A stretch of DNA of 64,000 nt from Juglans regia (GCF_001411555.2 NC_049911.1:36035340-36099339); one strand, 5' to 3'. Shown: positions 46,901 to 58,236, counted from the first letter of the stretch. The notes: generated by a model from the sequence alone, not told the origin. A program made the numbers and translations.

Positions 46901-49900
46901 ACCTGACAGTCTTTTCTCAACCTTTTCTACAACACCATCCCATATGTTCTTTACTGTGAACGATGCCGCCAACGAAAGCCCAAGATATTTCATTGGAAGA
47001 GAAGCAACTTTGCAGCCCAAAAAATCCGCCAAAAGGTTAACATTCTTCACATCTCCCACCAGTACCAATTTTGACTTGCCCAAATTCACCTTGAGGCCCA
47101 AGACAACTTCAAAGCACAATAAGTTAGCCCTTAGAGCTTGGATCTGTCCACTATCAGCATCACAAAAAATGAGAGTATCATCCGCCAATAATAAATGGGA
47201 GATTGAAGTGGCACCATTGTTAATATTACCCACCGAAAAACCAGAGAGAAAACCCCCCTACAGCATCCTCCACCATATGACTCAATGCTTCCATCACTAA
47301 AACAAAAAGAAAATGGGACAACGGATCCCCTTGTCTCAGACCCCTCGAACTCTGAAAAAAACCACAAGAGTTGCCATTAACTAAAATAGAGAACCAAGCG
47401 GTCGAAACGCAATGTCTAACCCATCCACACCACCTATCCCCAAAGCTGCATCTTCTTAGCATATAAAAGAAAAAATCCCAGTACAAGTGGTCGTATGGCT
47501 ATTCCATATCAAGCTTGCAAAGAACCCCCGGAATACCAATCCTTATACGGTTGTCCAAACACTCATTAGCAATCAGAACCGAGTCCAAAATTTGACGTCT
47601 CTTAACGAAAGCTTTTTGAGGTTTATAAATGATTTTATCAATCACCGTACTCATACGGTTAGTTAACACCTTCGATATAATTTTATAGATTCCACCTATC
47701 AAACTAATAGGACGGAAATCCTTCAACTCATGAGCACCGGCTATCTTAGGGATGAGAGCAATGAATGTAGCATTTAGGGACTTCTCAAACTTCTGACAAG
47801 AATGGAAATCTTGAAATACCCGCATAACTTCTACTTTCACTATATCCCAACACTCTTGAAAAAAAGCCATGGAGAAGTCATCCGGGCCCGGAGTTTTATC
47901 TTTACACATTCCATTCACCACCTGAAGCACCTCATTTTCTTCAAAAGGCCTCTCCAACCAGCTAACTATACAGAAATCCAGCTAGTCAAAATTCAGACCA
48001 TCCAACTTAGGTTGCCACTCCTTTGATTCAGTTAGAAGATCTTCATAATACTGCACTATGTGATCTTGAATCTCATCAGGGGTGTGAAGCACGTTGGTAC
48101 CGGAATGAAGTACCTTGATAGCATTGTTGAGCCTATGTAAATTAGCCATCTTGTGAAAAAAACATAGTGCAACTATTCCCCTCTTTCAACCAAAGCACCC
48201 TTGATTTTTGCCTCCAAGAAACTTCTTCCATCAACAAAACCTTCTCAATTTCAGTCACTACCTCCTCCTTCCTTAACAGTGACTCCTCATTTACCTCCCC
48301 CTCCTCCAAAGCATGCAACCCATCCCAAAGCAGATTTTTCTGCACTTCAGTGTGCCTAAAGACTTCATTATTCCACTTCTTTAAATCAAACTTTAGAGTT
48401 TTAAGTTTACCTGTCAAAATAAAGCTAGGAGTTCCAGAAAAGGAGTAAGATACCCACCAATTCCTAACCTTCTCCACAAATCCATCAACTACAAGCCACA
48501 TATTCTCGAATTTAAAATAGCGTCTACCCCCAAGTAAGCCACCACAATCAAGCAAAATGGGATAATGATAAGAACAAACACAGGGCAACCTCTTCTGACA
48601 TAAATCCAGATAGTGAGTCTTCCACGAAGGAGAGACTAGAAATCTATCCAACCTTAACCCCCTCTACTGTTAGACCAAGTATAAACCCCCTGCCAATGGA
48701 AGATCCACAAGATTCAGATAAAAAATCAGCTCCGAAAACTCTTCCATAGCCACAAATAAAGTAGTTGCACCCGCCCTCTCACTGGGAAACCGAACGATAT
48801 TAAAGTCCCCACACGAGCACCAAGGCACATCCCACAAGTGAAACAAACCCGCCAACTCCTCCCACAAAATCCTTCTCTTCCTATCCACATTAGGCTCATA
48901 CACACCTGCAAAAGCCCATCGCCACCCACCCTCAATGGTTTTAAAAGATTCAGCCACAGAATAATTACCAATGCAATCCTCCACTAACTCCACCACCCTC
49001 CTATCTCACATCAACAACACACCTCCTGAAGCACCAACGAAGCAAGATAACTCCACCCCACAAAAGCACAACCCCACAAACTACAAATGATGCTTCTATC
49101 AATAAAACTCAGCTTAGTTTCTTGAAGACATACAATATCAATTTTCCAGCTTCGAATGAGAGATCTAATACGGAGACGCTTGTTGACATCAGCAATCCCC
49201 CTTACATTCCAACAGAGGATTTTAGGCTTCATTTAATGACCAAGATCCCCTCCTTTCAACATGTCCCTCCCCACACTTCCCTTTTTATTATCATAATTAA
49301 TGGAGCATATTAAACATTTCAACTCCCTATCATTTTTTGCTGCCGACTTCAAAGTCGTAGTTCTTAATGCTTCAATGGCAACAAGAATAGCCTTAAACCA
49401 CTCCTCAAACCCTTCACAAGATATCCCCAAACATGCCTGTAAGTCTTCAACCTTTTTTAAAACCCAATCTAAGGCATTTTTGGTTGAAGCAAGAGACGGA
49501 ATTCCATCAAAGGTTTCCCCCTCATATAATTCCATCTGTAACGTGGCCTCAACCACATCCCCTCCACAAGAAGCCTCCTGTCATAAATCTCCAGAAAATG
49601 TCGAAACAGAGTAAATGTTCATCTTGGGGTGCAGAAGATCAACTGGATGAAGGGGTTTGAATAACAAAGAAACTGGGTCCATCGACTGCACTTCATTAGC
49701 TAGAGAAACCGCAGACACAAACGGAATACAAACCACATCACTCACCTTTCCCTTATCAGCTTCATGATCCATGATTTCTCCCTTTTCCACCTACGACGAC
49801 AGCAACATTTTCAACGCACCACCAGATGGGTCACCGATGACCGGCGAGAGTTTCTATGCAACCTCTAAGACCGTCGGGTCAAGTGGTGGCACCGTTGTGC

Positions 49901-52900
49901 TAGACCCACCCCCCTTGACTTCCTCAATGCAGCATATCTTCCCCACCCTTTATCCTCCTCAACGCACCGTATCATACCTAGAATATTACTTTGCAACTCA
50001 TATATTTGAGATTGCATCTCTAACAAAGCCAGAAGCAAACTTTCCTTATTAAGGCCAACAGCTCCCCTGCCACCATCCCCATTACACTAAGCCCCTACAA
50101 AGACGGCCACACCACCTCGTAGGCCAGAGCTAGCACCCAGCCTAATAGGTCCTCGAGCACAGTTTAACCTTGGTTTCTGCAGAGCCTCCATATACGACCA
50201 GGCAGAAGGTTGATATAGGGCTGCCGTCGTCGCTGGTGGTGCCGACCCAACAAAACGGCCTTCTCTGCCAGCCTCCTTCAAAACCTCCACTAGTTTTCTC
50301 CATCCCCTCCCATCTCTGTCTTCAGGAATGAGAATACAGTTTCGGGGACCCCCTTGTTTGTATTCCACCAAAGCCATGAACACCCCTTGGGAGTTGGAAT
50401 ACCTTTGTGCTATGAAGCCCCGTCTCCTTCCCGATGTGCTGTATAAAACTCCCTTCTCCCCCCACCTTCAGGCAATCCTCCAACGCTTTGGTGAACCAAC
50501 GTGCCGCGGCTAACTCCAAGCCAAGATTTTTCACAAACTTCCACCCTTTTTTAGTAATGTGCACCCATCGTCCATCTCTTACTACCTCAAATACCTTAAG
50601 TTCAATAATAACAGCATTTGACATGGCCATTTCCCTTCCCATACATGCAAGAAACACTCAATCAAACGCCCATGAACAACATCGCAAGCCAACTTACGAA
50701 AAAAATTAAAGAGTGTACGGAGAGAGAATAGAGAGGAGAGAGAATTTCAATTGTCTGGATTTCTGTTTATAGCTGGCAATGAATATAGATAAGGCTTTTC
50801 TTTGAATTCAGAACATACAGATCATCATGGTGTACAAAGACTATTGTAGCCTAAAAACAATAAATACACATTAAATTAGAAAACTCCCTAACACCATAGC
50901 TCTTCATTTTACACCCAACTTTCTTCACATTTGCAGTAATTTTATTTCCTATTGAGGTGATGCATTTAGCACATATAAGTGCATGTACTTTGTTCACTGG
51001 CATTTAATATTTTGAATGTTTACTTTATTCCTTATCTTATCTAGCTAAGTAGACATTAGCAATATTTTTCCTTTCTTGGTGATGTATGTTAGCAAATACA
51101 AAGTATTTTCAGGTAAAAAAGGGCATTGCAAATGTATAAATGAATGTGACTTCATCTATGGTTTTAATTTGGAAGTTAGAACTTGCTATAGTACTGCTTC
51201 TATACATATCTGATTTTCATCATCTATCCATTGTAAAGTCCCAATCAAAATTTATCTTTATAATTTGTGCCATGATGAATTATAAAATGAAATATGCTTC
51301 ATCTCTATCTTTCAGTTATTAGTTATGTGATTCTCTATATGATAAAGATAATGGTAGGTGGTATATGGGATCTCCACATTGCTTTGGAATGAGAAGTTAT
51401 TGCTCTTTATAAGGTTCCAATGGGACTCCAATTATATCATTGACTAGTCATTTTGGAATATAGGTCATGTGGTTTGGGTCTTCCATTGTGGTGTTACAAG
51501 TTATGACTACAATTTTAGATCACTGATTTTAGCACCATCTCAACCTTTAGGTTACTTACGTTTGGATTGTTAATTTTAGGTTGGACAAAACCCCATGGTA
51601 ACAAGCAAATCTGCCACTATTGAACTAAAATATAAGTTACAATTACATTAAAAATTCATGGAGAAGGGGCAGGGGACTTACTTCATCATGAAAATCTCGC
51701 AAAAATTGGAAAAACTTATCATGTTGGAGTCGTTCATTTCCATGTTTACCAAAGAAATACTCCACCAGGCCTCCATTTGCTACTGAACCATTGAGTTTTA
51801 ACCCAGTTCGAAGCCCATCCCTGTGTTGAGCCCCTTGTCTGTTATGAGATCGCATCATAGCCATAACTTTCTTGAATTCTTCCTTATCTATCTCTCTATA
51901 TATGGAGATGGAAGGCCCAAAGTATGCAGAAGAAGACAAAGGAGAAAGAAAAACAGGCTAAAGAGTTAAGTAAATGAAGTAAAAGATAATTAATAACAAT
52001 CACGCATAAAATAACACCTTAAAATGTCATTAGTTCAAAGATTTGATGTTGTGTATTTTATGTCGCAAATATCAGTCACAAAGAATGGTATATAATAAGT
52101 GTATATAATTTTTAATATAAAATATATATATCATATTAGAGGAAAGATTTTTCTTTACAAGTGTATATCAGAGGAAAGGATAATGAAGCGCGGTGTTTGT
52201 TTAATGCATTCTCTTATCATAGTAAAACCCCTAATTGGAATCGTTCCTTGGAAATATTGCAGTATCAAATATTAAGTAATAATAAATTGTTACCATAGAA
52301 CCCAACAAAAACTAACAAGAAATAATAAGCATTTATATGCCAATGCATAAATGACACATCCAGTTTATGGCTAAATAATATTAATGTGCATTAGTACCAA
52401 CCCATTGTTGTCAATGTCAAACATTTTGAATGCCACAGAAAAGCTTGATTCTGGGATGCTGAGTAGTGTCACAAAAAAGATATACCTGTTAAAGTGAAAA
52501 TCATAAGAACTGAAAACTTCAAAAGAAGCAAAATTCTACAATGCACTTAACTTACTAAATATTGCATTGACACCCCCTAAAAATAGAAAAAAAAAAAAAA
52601 AAGGAAACTAAAACAATAATAATGTAATAATAAAGAATAACAAATAAGTAACTCACTCTTTAAAAGATATGAGTCCATCATTGTCCACATCAAAAAGCAT
52701 AAAAAAATCTGAAGTATCACAATGTAACTCTCCAGGACTCCTTTCCCCTTTCAAATATCCTTCTCTGACAAGGTTGGATTCAGATGGAGGGAAGACAGGA
52801 ACAATTGCCCGCATTAGGTCAGCTGGTTTCATAAATAATTCTCCTTCCAGTGACCGAAAAGATGCAAAGTACTCAAAAACCTTCAGTCAAGTAAGGCACA

Positions 52901-55900
52901 AGACACTGTCAAGGGGAGGTGCATGCAAAAATTTAAAAACAAAACTATGAAAAAAATAAATAATGTTTTGATATATTCAACCTACAGTATAGGCTGTAAG
53001 GTCATGTACACATATAGACTACAGGTCTATGCCAAGGCCGAAGGACAGTACTGTTTTCCAAATTTCGTTTTTACAAGTGATAATGCCGTACAGAAAGGTC
53101 ATTACATTCGAACAAAAGAAAGGTCATTACATAGTGGAACTTTATAACCAAGTACTATTCACACTATGACTCCAAAATACATAATTCAATTAATCTCGTA
53201 TAGAAAAGGAGAGGTGAAACCATGACACACATTCAAAGAAAATCTAGGTATTTCATGGAAAAAGCTTATGACCATGTGTGTTGGGATTTTCTCCTTTATA
53301 TGCTTAGAAGATGTGGTTTCGGGGATAGATGGTGTGAATGGATTAAACATTGCGTCTCAACCGCTCAGTTCTCGATCCTAGTCAATGGAAGACCTTGTGG
53401 TTTTTTTCAATCTTCCAGGGGTTTGAGACAAGGGGACACACTATCTCCTTTCCTTTTTGTTATTGTAATGGAGGCATTGAGTCGTATGGTGGAGGCCGCT
53501 GTTAGGGGGGGATTTCTTGCTGATTTTTCAGTGGGCAGCAATAGTAATACCAGCTCCATTTCTCACTTACTTTTTGCAGATGATACGCTCATTTTTTGTG
53601 ATGCTGTCAGTGGTCAGATTCAAGCCTTAAGGGCAGTTTTGTTGTGTTTCGAAGCTGTTTTGGGACTCAAGGTGAACTTGGGGAAGTCGGAGTTGGTTCC
53701 GGTGGGGGAGGTGAATTATATAGCCTCTTTAACGGAGTTACTAGGTTGTAAAATTGCCTCTCTCTCTATGAAATATCTTGGACTCCCCTTGGGGGCATCT
53801 TTCAAAGCAAAGAGTATTTGGGATGGAGTGGTAGAGAAGGTTGAGCAACGACTTTCAGGCTGGAAGCGGCTATATCTATCGAAATGGGGGAGATTAACCC
53901 TTATCAAAAGCACTCTCTCCAACCTTCCCACTTACTATCTTTCTCTATTTCCATATCCGGTGGGTGTGGCAAACTGGATAGAAAAGTTGTTTAGAGCTTC
54001 TTTGTGGGGTGGAATGGGGGAGGAATCCAAACTTCACCTTATGAGTTGGCAAAGGGTGAGCTGTCCATTGGCGAATGGGGGGTTAGGGGTGCAAAATTTG
54101 TGTGTATTTAACAAGGCACTCTTAGGGAAGTGGTTGTTGAGGTATCATATGGAAGGGAACTCGCTGTGGAGAGAGGTTATTGATCATAAGTATGGTTGTG
54201 TGTGGGGGGGGATGGTGTTCTAAGGAGAGTAGGGGGTCTTACGGAGTAAGCCTGTGGAAATTCATAAGGATGGGGTGGAATACCTTTGAAAAACATCTCA
54301 AATTTGAGGTGGGTGATGGAACACGTACCCGCTTTTGGTTCGATGTATGGAGTGGAAAGAGTCCTCTTTGCATGGCTTTCCCAGTTGTTTTTAACTTGGC
54401 TGGAAATCAGCAAGCTCCAGTTTCAGAAGTTCTATATCGTGCCAATGGGATGGTCACTTGGAATGTCACTTTTACAAGAAATGCTCAGGATTGGGAACTA
54501 GAAGAGCTGGCAGATTTTTACAGTTACTTGTATTCAGCAAAGCTAGGGGCCAATGGGGGTGACCGTATGTTGTGGACCCACACGAGGAAAGAAAAGTTTA
54601 CTGTTAAATCCTTCTACAAGGTTTTGACAGTTCTACAGCCTACTTTCTTTCCATGGATCTTTCCATGGAAGAGTATATGGAAGGTATGCCATCTAAAGTT
54701 GCTTTTTTTACTTGGACAACTGCTCTTGAGAAGATCTTGACGGTTGACAATTTAAGAAAACGAGGTATGATGATCACGGAGTGGTGCTACATGTGTAAAA
54801 AGAGTAGGGAATCGGTAGATCACTTGCTCTTACATTGTAAGGTGGCTGGGGAGCTTTGGACTGGTATTCTTAGTAGAGCTGGGCTAAGTTGGGCTATGCT
54901 CAAGAGTGTGGTGGACCTATTAGCATGCTAGAATAGACCTCATAGTAGTGTCCAACTAGCAGCCGTGTGGCGGATTATTCCTTTGTGCTTAATGTGGTGT
55001 TTATGGTTGGAAAGGAATGACAGGTGCTTTAATAACAAGGAGCTGTTCTCATCATGGAGGCTCTAAATAAAATGGTGTCGGCTGCGGTAGATGGGGGATT
55101 TTTTTCAGGATTTTCTGTGGGTGATAACAATCATGGGTCCATCATTATTTCACATCTTTTGTTTGCGGATGACACATTGCTGTTTTGTGAGGCAGATATA
55201 GGTCATGTTCAAGCTTTGAAGGCTATCTTACTTTGTTTTGAAGCGGTATCAGGGTTGAAGATTAACCTTGCTAAGACGGAGATGGTTGCGGTGGGAGATG
55301 TTGGTAACATTAGGGGGTTGGCGAACATTTTGGGATGTGTGGTTTCTTCGTTGCCATTGAGGTATCTCGGTCTCCCGTTGGGGGCTCCTTTTAAGGCTAA
55401 AACAATTTGGGAGGAGGTGGTGGAGAAAATAGAGCGTAGGTTGGCTGGGTGGAAAAGATTGTATTTAACCAAAGGCGGGCGTATCACTCTTATCAAGAGT
55501 ACTCTATCTAATCTTCCCACATACTTTTTGTCTCTTTTTCCTCTCCCCATCAGCATTGCAAATAGAATAGAGAAACTTCATCGGGACTTCTTGTGGGGCG
55601 GAATAGGAGACGAGTTTAAATTTCATTTAGTAGGATGGGATAAGGTGTGTACCCCTTTGAGAGATGGAGGATTGGGCGTTCGGAATATGAGGGCTTTTAA
55701 TAAGGCTCTAATGGGCAAATGGTTGTGGCGTTATAATAAGGAGAGGGAAGCTTTGTGGAAAGGGGTGATAGACATGAAGTATGGAAGTACTCGGGGGGGG
55801 TGGTGCTCTAGAGAGGGGAGGGGGGCATATGGTGTGGGGCTATGGAAGTTCATACGGAAAGGTTGGTGCTCCTTTGTTCGTCATACTCGGCTATGTTTGG

Positions 55901-57938
55901 GGAATGGCAATCGGATTAGCTTTTGGCATGATGTGTGGATGGGAGACACGGCATTGAAGGAGGCTTATCCCCCTATTTTCAGAATTACAAGGGACAAAGA
56001 AGCTATGGTGGCTGACTTGAGAGTTATTACTAATGGCATACAAGAATGGAACATTAGCCTTACTCGTGATACTCATGATTGGGAAGTGGCGGAGCTGGTG
56101 GAGTTTCTTAACTTGCTGTATACTGCTGATATGGTTGTCACAAATGAAGATGAGATGGTATGGAGACCTTCTAGGAAAGGGATTTTTTCTGTACGCTCCT
56201 ACTATGAATCTTCTACCATACAACAGAGGCAGCTTTTTCCTTGGAAGAACATTTGGAGGAGTAAGGCACCTACAAAGGTGGCTTTCTTTGTCTGGACAGC
56301 AGCTTTAGGGAAGATTCTGACTATTGACAATCTTAGAAGACGGGGTTTAATTATTACAGATTGGTGTTGTATGTGTCGAAATAGTGGTGAATCAGTGGAC
56401 CATCTACTCTTACATTGTGAGTTTGCAAGAGAAGTTTGGAATTATTTCTTTTGTAGAATGGGTATTGCATGGGTAATGCCGGGAAGAGTGGTGGAACTAC
56501 TAGCAAGTTGGAGAGGGATTACTGGGACACCACAGATAGCAGCAATGTGGAAGATGGCTCCTTTATGTATTCTTTGGTGCATTTGGTGTGAAAGAAATGA
56601 TAGACTTTTTGAGGATCATGAACGTTCCTCAGAAGAATTTAGGATTTTTATGTGGAAGACTCTTTTTATGTGGGCCATTGCTTTAGATTTGCATGGTCTC
56701 AGCTTCCATGATTTTCTTGTAACTGTTTTAGTTCCTAATTAGGTGTATTCACATGTATACCTCCAGTGTACCGGGGATATGCCTACTCTTTGATAAATAA
56801 AATACCTTATTACTTATCAAAAAAAAAATAACAAGGAGCATACATTGGGGGAAATCTGAAACTTTTTTGTATTCTCTGTTTTCCAGTGGTTTTCTGCTAT
56901 TGTATTGAAGGAAGGGAATGTTCATGAGTTTTTATTTTCTTTCTAGCCTACTAGAATGTAATTACATGCCTCACTTAGTATATTTCTTGTGTACTTGGAC
57001 ATCGCCTAATTTCATTCACATCAATAAAGATTATTACTTATCAAAAAAAAAAAAGATTTTCAAGTGGAGTTAAGCAAATAGCTAAACAAGGGATGAATGT
57101 AAACAAGGACGACAATGACACCGACAACAAGTATATTTATGCCAAAATAATATAAATAATTTTACAGCTTCCAGAGTATTTAGATCGATAATGCATTTAA
57201 AGTTCACGGAACTGCTTGGCAATTCAGCACATGACAGAGCTAAGGCTTTAAAAATTTATAAATGGTCATGAAAAACTAAGCCCTAGGCCAAAGAACGAAA
57301 GAATTATAGCCCTCTTGAAAGTAGTCAAATTACGTGCAGCGAATGAAACAGCGTGTTTGCAAAAAATTATGAATACCTTTTCAGGAGGACTCCGCAACCT
57401 TAAGCGCTTCTCATAGTTGAAGAAAATCTTTCTCCTAAATGCATCTGCAATCGCAGTAACGAATCAATAATTCCAGAAGTAAATCCACAAAATTACGCAC
57501 TCGGTTCCTTAATCGTTAACCAAAAAGAAAGGGAAGGCAATTGACATTATTATCATCATCATCACCTCCAAAGATGTAGTATGAGCTTTCAGGTAAGGCT
57601 AATTTGCGAAATGCAGAAACCGTAGATTCAGCAGTGGCCGTTGACGAGTCAGCGAAAGACAACAAGGGCTTCTTGAAAAGAGCGAAATTGGAATCGGGAG
57701 AAGGAGCGGGAGTAGAGGACCAGCAAAGAAGTGCTAGGCCAGAGCCAACGGTGATCCCCGAAGCCCATTTCAGAATGGAGCCGAGAAGAGGGCTCTTGGT
57801 ATCGGGGATTGAGGCATCGATCTGGGAAGAGGATGAAGGTGCGGATTGAGAGAATCGACGAAATCCAAGCGGTTGAATCGGGGCGAGTTGATGGAGGGAT
57901 GGTGGTGCGGATATTTTCAGGGACGCAGAGGAACGCAT
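44000..57938 (-). CDS. MICU: Mitochondrial calcium uptake protein, MICU type, three EF-hands
   Basis: Regulatory EF-hand subunit of the mitochondrial calcium uniporter, in the intermembrane space. Exons 57566-57938, 57377-57444, 52657-52880, 52402-52485, 51682-51895, 44818-45114 and 44000-44188 join in frame to 482 residues (Arabidopsis MICU is about 500). The first 35 residues are rich in Ser and Arg with no acidic residue, as in a mitochondrial presequence. A hydrophobic stretch ([20 protein letters not shown]) follows, then the MICU core ([20 protein letters not shown]). Canonical EF loops are [12 protein letters not shown] (211-222), DIDNNGEIDKEE (245-256) and [12 protein letters not shown] (439-450). 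A third canonical EF-hand is a plant MICU trait. Intron 2 (4.5 kb) and intron 5 (6.6 kb) carry LINEs, which explains the 14-kb span. The last codons ([14 protein letters not shown]) are the least certain part. Confidence 0.92.
45721..46200 (-). pseudogene. LINE zf-RVT C-terminal region
   Basis: A 159-codon stretch of the zinc-binding reverse-transcriptase tail: [25 protein letters not shown], and [18 protein letters not shown] with the Cys/Cys/His/Cys spacing of the family, then [13 protein letters not shown]. It is separated by stops from the polymerase domain upstream. Confidence 0.8.
46577..47957 (-). pseudogene. LINE reverse transcriptase, broken
   Basis: Three consecutive frames give the reverse transcriptase: [17 protein letters not shown] to [12 protein letters not shown] (47499-47957, stop just after DME), [14 protein letters not shown] (47226-47486), and [15 protein letters not shown] with the downstream thumb (46577-47233). 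The FADD box is LADD. The frame is broken by a stop and a frameshift, and a 33-bp tail-type insertion adds to the damage at 46605-46654. Confidence 0.8.
46605..46654 (-). mobile_element. Tail-only retro-insertion inside the old LINE, 17-bp duplication
   Basis: aacagtgccttattaaa is at 46605-46621 and again, perfectly, at 46638-46654. The 16-bp insert tttgtttttgataagt is the complement of ACTTATCAAAAACAAA, the exact LINE tail signature. It lies in the reverse-transcriptase region, where it duplicates the codons for FNKALL. Confidence 0.85.
48670..49232 (-). pseudogene. LINE endonuclease (AP type), broken
   Basis: Starts [20 protein letters not shown] and has [11 protein letters not shown], both typical of plant L1 endonucleases. 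A stop follows after 73 codons, then a second frame with [12 protein letters not shown] and [16 protein letters not shown] completes the domain. Linker and polymerase follow downstream (48142-48651 is linker sequence). Confidence 0.8.
50087..50657 (-). pseudogene. LINE ORF1 region, frameshifted
   Basis: Two frames overlapping at 50322-50383 give the ORF1 nucleic-acid-binding region seen in plant LINEs: [20 protein letters not shown], then [20 protein letters not shown] and [11 protein letters not shown]. The shift lies near 50330-50380. Identification is by similarity in motif pattern from memory. Confidence 0.55.
50713..50893 (-). mobile_element. Possible LTR fragment abutting the LINE 5' end
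   Basis: On the minus strand this starts TGTTAGGGAGTTTTCTAA and runs through gaattcaaagaaaagcctta and attgccagctataaacagaa to a CT-rich stretch, which resembles a Copia-type LTR start. No second LTR or gag-pol is seen. It may instead be the LINE 5' UTR. Confidence 0.3.
53255..54931 (+). pseudogene. LINE reverse transcriptase and zf-RVT, frameshifted
   Basis: Frames in order: [20 protein letters not shown] and [15 protein letters not shown] to [10 protein letters not shown] (stop 54223); [14 protein letters not shown] to PWKSIWKVC; and [20 protein letters not shown] with [18 protein letters not shown] to LLAC (stop 54931). Two frameshifts and a stop make it inactive. It is closer to the LINE at 55-56.8 kb than to random sequence and clearly of the same superfamily. 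Confidence 0.8.
55044..56826 (+). mobile_element. Young LINE nested in another LINE, 13-bp target duplication
   Basis: 1,783 bp, 5'-truncated, inserted in the older LINE. AATAACAAGGAGC lies directly before (55031-55043) and directly after (56827-56839) with no mismatch. The 3' end is ATTACTTATC followed by an A-run. The host LINE continues in frame logic after it. Perfect duplication and an undamaged reading frame point to a recent insertion. Confidence 0.93.
55054..56742 (+). CDS. Truncated LINE reverse transcriptase, intact 562-codon frame
   Basis: Begins at [15 protein letters not shown], just after the position of the GDPLSP-type motif, so fingers and part of the palm are missing. It retains [12 protein letters not shown] (catalytic FADD, residues 37-40), the thumb ([36 protein letters not shown]), and zf-RVT ([38 protein letters not shown]), ending [11 protein letters not shown]. 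The ATG is an internal Met of the parent element; no promoter is known, so translation is doubtful. No disabling change within the frame. Confidence 0.85.
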   Translation: MEALNKMVSAAVDGGFFSGFSVGDNNHGSIIISHLLFADDTLLFCEADIGHVQALKAILLCFEAVSGLKINLAKTEMVAVGDVGNIRGLANILGCVVSSLPLRYLGLPLGAPFKAKTIWEEVVEKIERRLAGWKRLYLTKGGRITLIKSTLSNLPTYFLSLFPLPISIANRIEKLHRDFLWGGIGDEFKFHLVGWDKVCTPLRDGGLGVRNMRAFNKALMGKWLWRYNKEREALWKGVIDMKYGSTRGGWCSREGRGAYGVGLWKFIRKGWCSFVRHTRLCLGNGNRISFWHDVWMGDTALKEAYPPIFRITRDKEAMVADLRVITNGIQEWNISLTRDTHDWEVAELVEFLNLLYTADMVVTNEDEMVWRPSRKGIFSVRSYYESSTIQQRQLFPWKNIWRSKAPTKVAFFVWTAALGKILTIDNLRRRGLIITDWCCMCRNSGESVDHLLLHCEFAREVWNYFFCRMGIAWVMPGRVVELLASWRGITGTPQIAAMWKMAPLCILWCIWCERNDRLFEDHERSSEEFRIFMWKTLFMWAIALDLHGLSFHDFLVTVLVPN

Positions 57939-58159
57939 AGTGGGATCGATCGTGCTCAGGATATTTGTTACAAACCGATCAATCTGTACGAGAAAGAAGT
58001 ACATATAGTAGGGGGGGATGGGAGGCTCAAGCCTTTGTGTTTGTTTCAGTTATTAAAGTGATAGTATCGCGGGGTGGTGGTAGTTACAAAACGATCGTTT
58101 TGCACATGACCAACGCGTCAATATTTTATGAAAAATTATAGACATAAATCTTACAGTAT
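57939..58159 (-). promoter_or_regulatory. MICU upstream region
   Basis: Immediately upstream of the MICU ATG the frame stays open for 22 more codons, but the ATG at 57938 gives the better targeting peptide. No certain TATA box is seen. Confidence 0.35.
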
Positions 58160-58236
58160 ATACTATTTAAAAATATATAATTTTATTTTTTTATTATTAT
58201 AATAAAAAAATAAAATTATATATTTTTAAATAATAT
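58160..58236. mobile_element. Near-perfect AT-rich palindrome (MITE core)
   Basis: Two 31-bp arms (58165-58195 and 58201-58231) are exact complements, separated by attat. The arms start atttaaaaatatataatttt. The match continues imperfectly outward. It is about 220 bp upstream of the MICU ATG. It could form a strong hairpin if transcribed. Confidence 0.7.

Larger units (their letters stand above)
45491..50712 (-). mobile_element. Decayed near-full-length L1-type LINE in MICU intron 5
   Basis: A non-LTR retrotransposon of about 5.2 kb, in the same orientation as MICU. From its 5' end it has an ORF1 region (about 50087-50657), endonuclease (48670-49232), reverse transcriptase (46577-47957) and the zf-RVT C-terminal region (45721-46200). 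It ends in TTACTTATAAAA at 45491-45515. Stops and frameshifts interrupt every part, and the catalytic box reads LADD instead of FADD. No clear target duplication remains, so it is old. Confidence 0.85.
53250..57054 (+). mobile_element. 5'-truncated LINE in MICU intron 2, interrupted by a second LINE
   Basis: Antisense to MICU. It begins near [12 protein letters not shown], in the middle of the reverse transcriptase, and continues to [16 protein letters not shown] at 55043. It resumes after the nested element at 56840 and ends in ATTACTTATC plus a 12-A run at about 57034-57054. Reverse transcriptase and zf-RVT are spread over frames 53255-54223, 54180-54740 and 54653-54931, so it has two frameshifts. 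FADD is intact. No target duplication was recognised. Confidence 0.85.

Noticed and set aside
45470..50760. Target duplication for the old LINE in MICU intron 5
   Set aside because: The flank ttaaaattga before the T-run has no clear counterpart beyond 50712.
53040..53254. Target duplication for the outer LINE at 53250-57054
   Set aside because: The sequence after its A-run (gattttcaagtgg) was not found near its 5' end; the duplication is eroded or the 5' end was rearranged.
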